Assembly (NCBI GenBank): GCA_964501535.1
Contig: CAZCSV010000002.1
Location: forward strand, 248,001 to 312,000
DNA length: 64,000 bases
Direction: 5' to 3'
Source of the DNA: FEN-1279 sp964501535
GTDB lineage: Bacteria; Bacteroidota; Ignavibacteria; Tepidaquicellales; Tepidaquicellaceae
The translations under genes and the position numbers were made by a program. Shown in pieces: positions 61,944 through 64,000 of the stretch (its first letter is position 1; the number at the start of each line of letters is the position of its first letter). A model generated the notes under the pieces. The model saw only the letters and a program-made list of their open reading frames with translations, was not told where the DNA came from and did no database searches.

Positions 61944-62465
61944 ATGAAAAAAACTATTTCAGCGGGAATTTTTGTACTTGCAGTTTCGGCAATATTAACT
62001 ATAATGACTGAAGGATGCGGGAAGGGAAATACCGAGAGTCCGGAAAGCAGTACGGGCAAGCAGGAAGTTTTAAATAACAATCAACAAAACATTAAGAAAG
62101 GCAATATGGAACATTTAACAGCACAGACTTTTAAAGAAAAAGTATTCAATTACGAAGTGAATAAAGACTGGAAATTCGAAGGCGAGATTCCCTGCATAGT
62201 GGATTTTTACGCAGACTGGTGCGGACCGTGCAAGATGGTATCTCCAATACTCGAAGAACTTTCCGGAGAGTATGCAGGAAAAATCAACATATATAAAGTG
62301 GATACTGAAAAGGAACAGGAACTTGCGGCGGTATTTGGAATCAGGAGCATTCCTTCGATTTTATTCATTCCGAAAGACGGTCAGCCGCAGATGAGTATGG
62401 GTGCGATGCCGAAGGAGTCGTTCAAGAAGGCAATAGAAGAGGTGCTTTTAGGAAGTAAAAATTAA
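61944..62465 (+). CDS. Thioredoxin-domain lipoprotein
   Basis: The 173-residue product has a signal with lipobox MTEGCGK (Cys about 28), a Ser/Asn-rich linker, and a full thioredoxin domain (about 55-170) with DFYADWCGPCKMVSPILEEL and the cis-proline RSIPSILF. The WCGPCK active site is that of classical reducing thioredoxins, here placed outside the cytoplasm. A job in keeping periplasmic thiols reduced, for example of apocytochromes, is likely. Upstream is a 90-bp gap after the ABC ATPase gene; the ATG has GGA-poor context. Confidence 0.85.
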   Translation: MKKTISAGIFVLAVSAILTIMTEGCGKGNTESPESSTGKQEVLNNNQQNIKKGNMEHLTAQTFKEKVFNYEVNKDWKFEGEIPCIVDFYADWCGPCKMVSPILEELSGEYAGKINIYKVDTEKEQELAAVFGIRSIPSILFIPKDGQPQMSMGAMPKESFKKAIEEVLLGSKN

Positions 62466-62566
62466 CAATATAATTCGAAGGGGAAGATAAAAAAAATTGC
62501 AGATAAGATGTGCTTCCTCCGGAAATCTTCTCCTTCTGTTATTACAGTTTAAAAAACCATCATAAC

Positions 62567-62980
62567 ATGGCAGAAAGAATTTTTGATATAATTACCAGCA
62601 TTAAGAAGAAATGTCTCGATAAGGAGGAAAGCATTCAGAAGGAATATCTTTTATCACCTGCGGAATACAACGGATTATTGTCCGTTAAACCCTATGAAAC
62701 TTACAGTTGTAATCAGTTATCCAAAAAGCTAGGACTTTCTGTTTCCCGCAGCAGCAGGGTTCTTGAAAAGTTAGTAAGAAACGGTTATTTTAAGGAAATA
62801 AAGAATAAAGAAGACAGAAGGGTTTTGCGGATAAAGTTAACCGAAAAAGGCATAAGTACTCGCGATAAAATCAACAATAGGCTCGATGAATGTGAAAAGG
62901 ATATCGTAAACAGGCTGCAAAAGTCGGAGCTATATTCATTGGAAAATGCCTTGAATAAATTAACTGATGTATTAACTTAA
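62567..62980 (+). CDS. MarR family transcriptional regulator
   Basis: From the ATG at 62567 the 137-residue product has the winged-helix core of MarR: SCNQLSKKLGLSVSRSSRVLEKLVRNGYFKE and the wing KNKEDRRVLRIKLTEKG. The frame extends to a GTG at 62510 but that stretch is not protein-like. The N-terminal part has a cysteine-bearing helix (KKKCLDKEES) that might sense oxidation or a ligand. It follows a thioredoxin lipoprotein gene (101 bp gap) and precedes a cytochrome gene (113 bp). Confidence 0.82.
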   Translation: MAERIFDIITSIKKKCLDKEESIQKEYLLSPAEYNGLLSVKPYETYSCNQLSKKLGLSVSRSSRVLEKLVRNGYFKEIKNKEDRRVLRIKLTEKGISTRDKINNRLDECEKDIVNRLQKSELYSLENALNKLTDVLT

Positions 62981-63093
62981 AATAATTTCCGGTTCATCAT
63001 TTTTTTTTGTGTATAAAACTTGATGAATTTGAAAACTAATATTTAGATTTTTGTATATTAGCAATTAATAAAAGAAAAAGTTATTTTCACTTT

Positions 63094-64000
63094 ATGAAAA
63101 AAATTTTTATTGTCCTTTTGGTTATTGGATTGGTGATAATTGGGGTAACAGCATTATTACGGTCCAATAAAAAAGAATTACCTGATTTATCTGTATTAAA
63201 AGATAAATATTCGGAGAAGAAAAGTCCTTCCGTACAGCATTCCAAATTCGAAGTACTTCAGAAAAAATTCAGTTCGCCGCAACAGGTAACAGAAACCTGC
63301 ATCGGTTGTCATACCGAGAGGCACATCGAGGTTATGAATTCAAATCATTGGAATTGGGAAGAGCCAACATACATCGAAGGTAAGGGTGTTGTTTATCTCG
63401 GTAAAAAGAATGCAATAAACAATTTTTGTTTAGGAGCGGAAGGAAATGAGCTAGCTTGTGCAAAGTGTCATGTAGGTTACGGGATGACGTCATCGAAAAC
63501 ATTCGATTTTAATGACCCAAAAAATATCGACTGTCTTGTATGTCATGATAATACGGAAACATATGCAAAAGCCCAGGAAAAAGGCGGAGCTCCGGATCCG
63601 AGCCTCGATTTTTCCAATATTGCTCAGAATGTCGGAAGGCCTGAACGCTCCAATTGCGGGGTATGTCACTTTTATGGTGGCGGCGGAAATAATGTGAAAC
63701 ATGGTGATTTGGAAAAGGCAATGTTTGAACCGACTAAAAAAATCGATGTTCATATGGGAATAGACGGAAGTAATCTCGTTTGCGTTGATTGTCATTTAAC
63801 TGAAAAGCATAATATATCCGGGCAGATGTATTCTTTGGCTTCGATGAACAGAAACCGCTCGACATGTGAGCAGTGTCATACTCAAAATCCTCACGACGAT
63901 GCAACCTTAAACAAGCACACTTTAAAAGTTGCGTGTCAGACCTGTCACATTCCTGTTTATGCCAAGGTAAATTCTACAAAAACAGAATGGGATTGGTCTA
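63094..64000 (+). CDS. Octahaem tetrathionate-reductase-family cytochrome (3' end outside window)
   Basis: The open frame from ATG 63094 runs off the right edge; 302 residues are visible. There is an N-terminal membrane anchor (MKKIFIVLLVIGLVIIGVTA) and seven CxxCH motifs so far (CIGCH, CAKCH, CLVCH, CGVCH, CVDCH, CEQCH, CQTCH). The sequence HSKFEVLQKKFSSPQQVTETCIGCH and NHWNWEEPTY fit the octahaem tetrathionate reductase (OTR) family of Shewanella, which reduces tetrathionate, nitrite or hydroxylamine in vitro. One more haem is expected after the edge. Confidence 0.85.
   Translation, partial: MKKIFIVLLVIGLVIIGVTALLRSNKKELPDLSVLKDKYSEKKSPSVQHSKFEVLQKKFSSPQQVTETCIGCHTERHIEVMNSNHWNWEEPTYIEGKGVVYLGKKNAINNFCLGAEGNELACAKCHVGYGMTSSKTFDFNDPKNIDCLVCHDNTETYAKAQEKGGAPDPSLDFSNIAQNVGRPERSNCGVCHFYGGGGNNVKHGDLEKAMFEPTKKIDVHMGIDGSNLVCVDCHLTEKHNISGQMYSLASMNRNRSTCEQCHTQNPHDDATLNKHTLKVACQTCHIPVYAKVNSTKTEWDWS

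Noticed and set aside
62510..62566. GTG start extending the MarR gene
   Set aside because: The extra residues do not fit MarR and the ATG at 62567 gives the normal length.

Overview
The window is a low-GC stretch of a Gram-negative chromosome that most resembles Ignavibacteria or close relatives in the Bacteroidota/Chlorobi group. The evidence is four secreted proteins ending in the QNYPNPFNP-type sorting domain of the type IX secretion system (T9SS), a PorX homologue (the T9SS response regulator), a DUF4834-type protein, a bacillithiol BshA, LptC/OstA and BamD lipoproteins, and many multihaem cytochromes. No rRNA, tRNA, CRISPR array, integrase or transposase was recognised. The taxonomic placement is inferred from gene content only.

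Region 1 (1-6606, minus strand): a truncated YitT membrane protein, an Omp85/TamA-like barrel, and a cytochrome c maturation operon (TPR lipoprotein, ccmC, a 45-residue ccmD-like gene, ccmE, ccmF). CcmE is the rare cysteine (CxxxY) type. A CcmA-like ATPase lies far away at 61218.

Region 2 (6709-18093): an electron-transfer island. It has an operon of an outer-membrane barrel, a 14-haem cytochrome and a 7-haem lipoprotein, then a tetrahaem cytochrome, then a tightly overlapping operon of a degenerate receiver, a 19-haem membrane cytochrome and a di-haem cytochrome b. Divergent from these is a 9-haem cytochrome carrying a T9SS sorting domain. Between them sits an NtrC-type sigma54 activator. 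I find three candidate sigma54 (-24/-12) promoters here, each with a TTCCACA box 45-67 bp upstream. One of them precedes a terminator by only about 75 nt and may make a small RNA with an anti-Shine-Dalgarno CUCCUCC stretch, a layout like LuxO/Qrr. The parts suggest a regulated route for electrons from quinol through the periplasm to the cell surface.

Region 3 (18199-27797): a secreted BNR-repeat T9SS protein, a cytidylate-kinase-like protein, a TlpA-like lipoprotein, RtcB, a PAS histidine kinase and imidazolonepropionase.

Region 4 (27982-34629): a mannoside/glycan cluster with a GT4 fused to an alpha/alpha-barrel-like domain, two GH130 proteins, a second GT4 and a formyltransferase-fold enzyme.

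Region 5 (34755-44053, minus): housekeeping genes (lysine-rich protein, GlmM-like, GlmU N-domain-like, PanD, PanC, AccD, TsaB, TsaE), then PorX and an RlmD-type methyltransferase.

Region 6 (44186-64000): two more T9SS-tagged propeller proteins, KdsD-LptC-OstA, BshA, a six-gene folate/nucleoside/GT9/Ppx operon, SucD with an odd lysine-rich tail, a BamD-thioesterase-CcmA run, a thioredoxin lipoprotein, a MarR regulator, and at the edge a truncated octahaem tetrathionate-reductase-family cytochrome.
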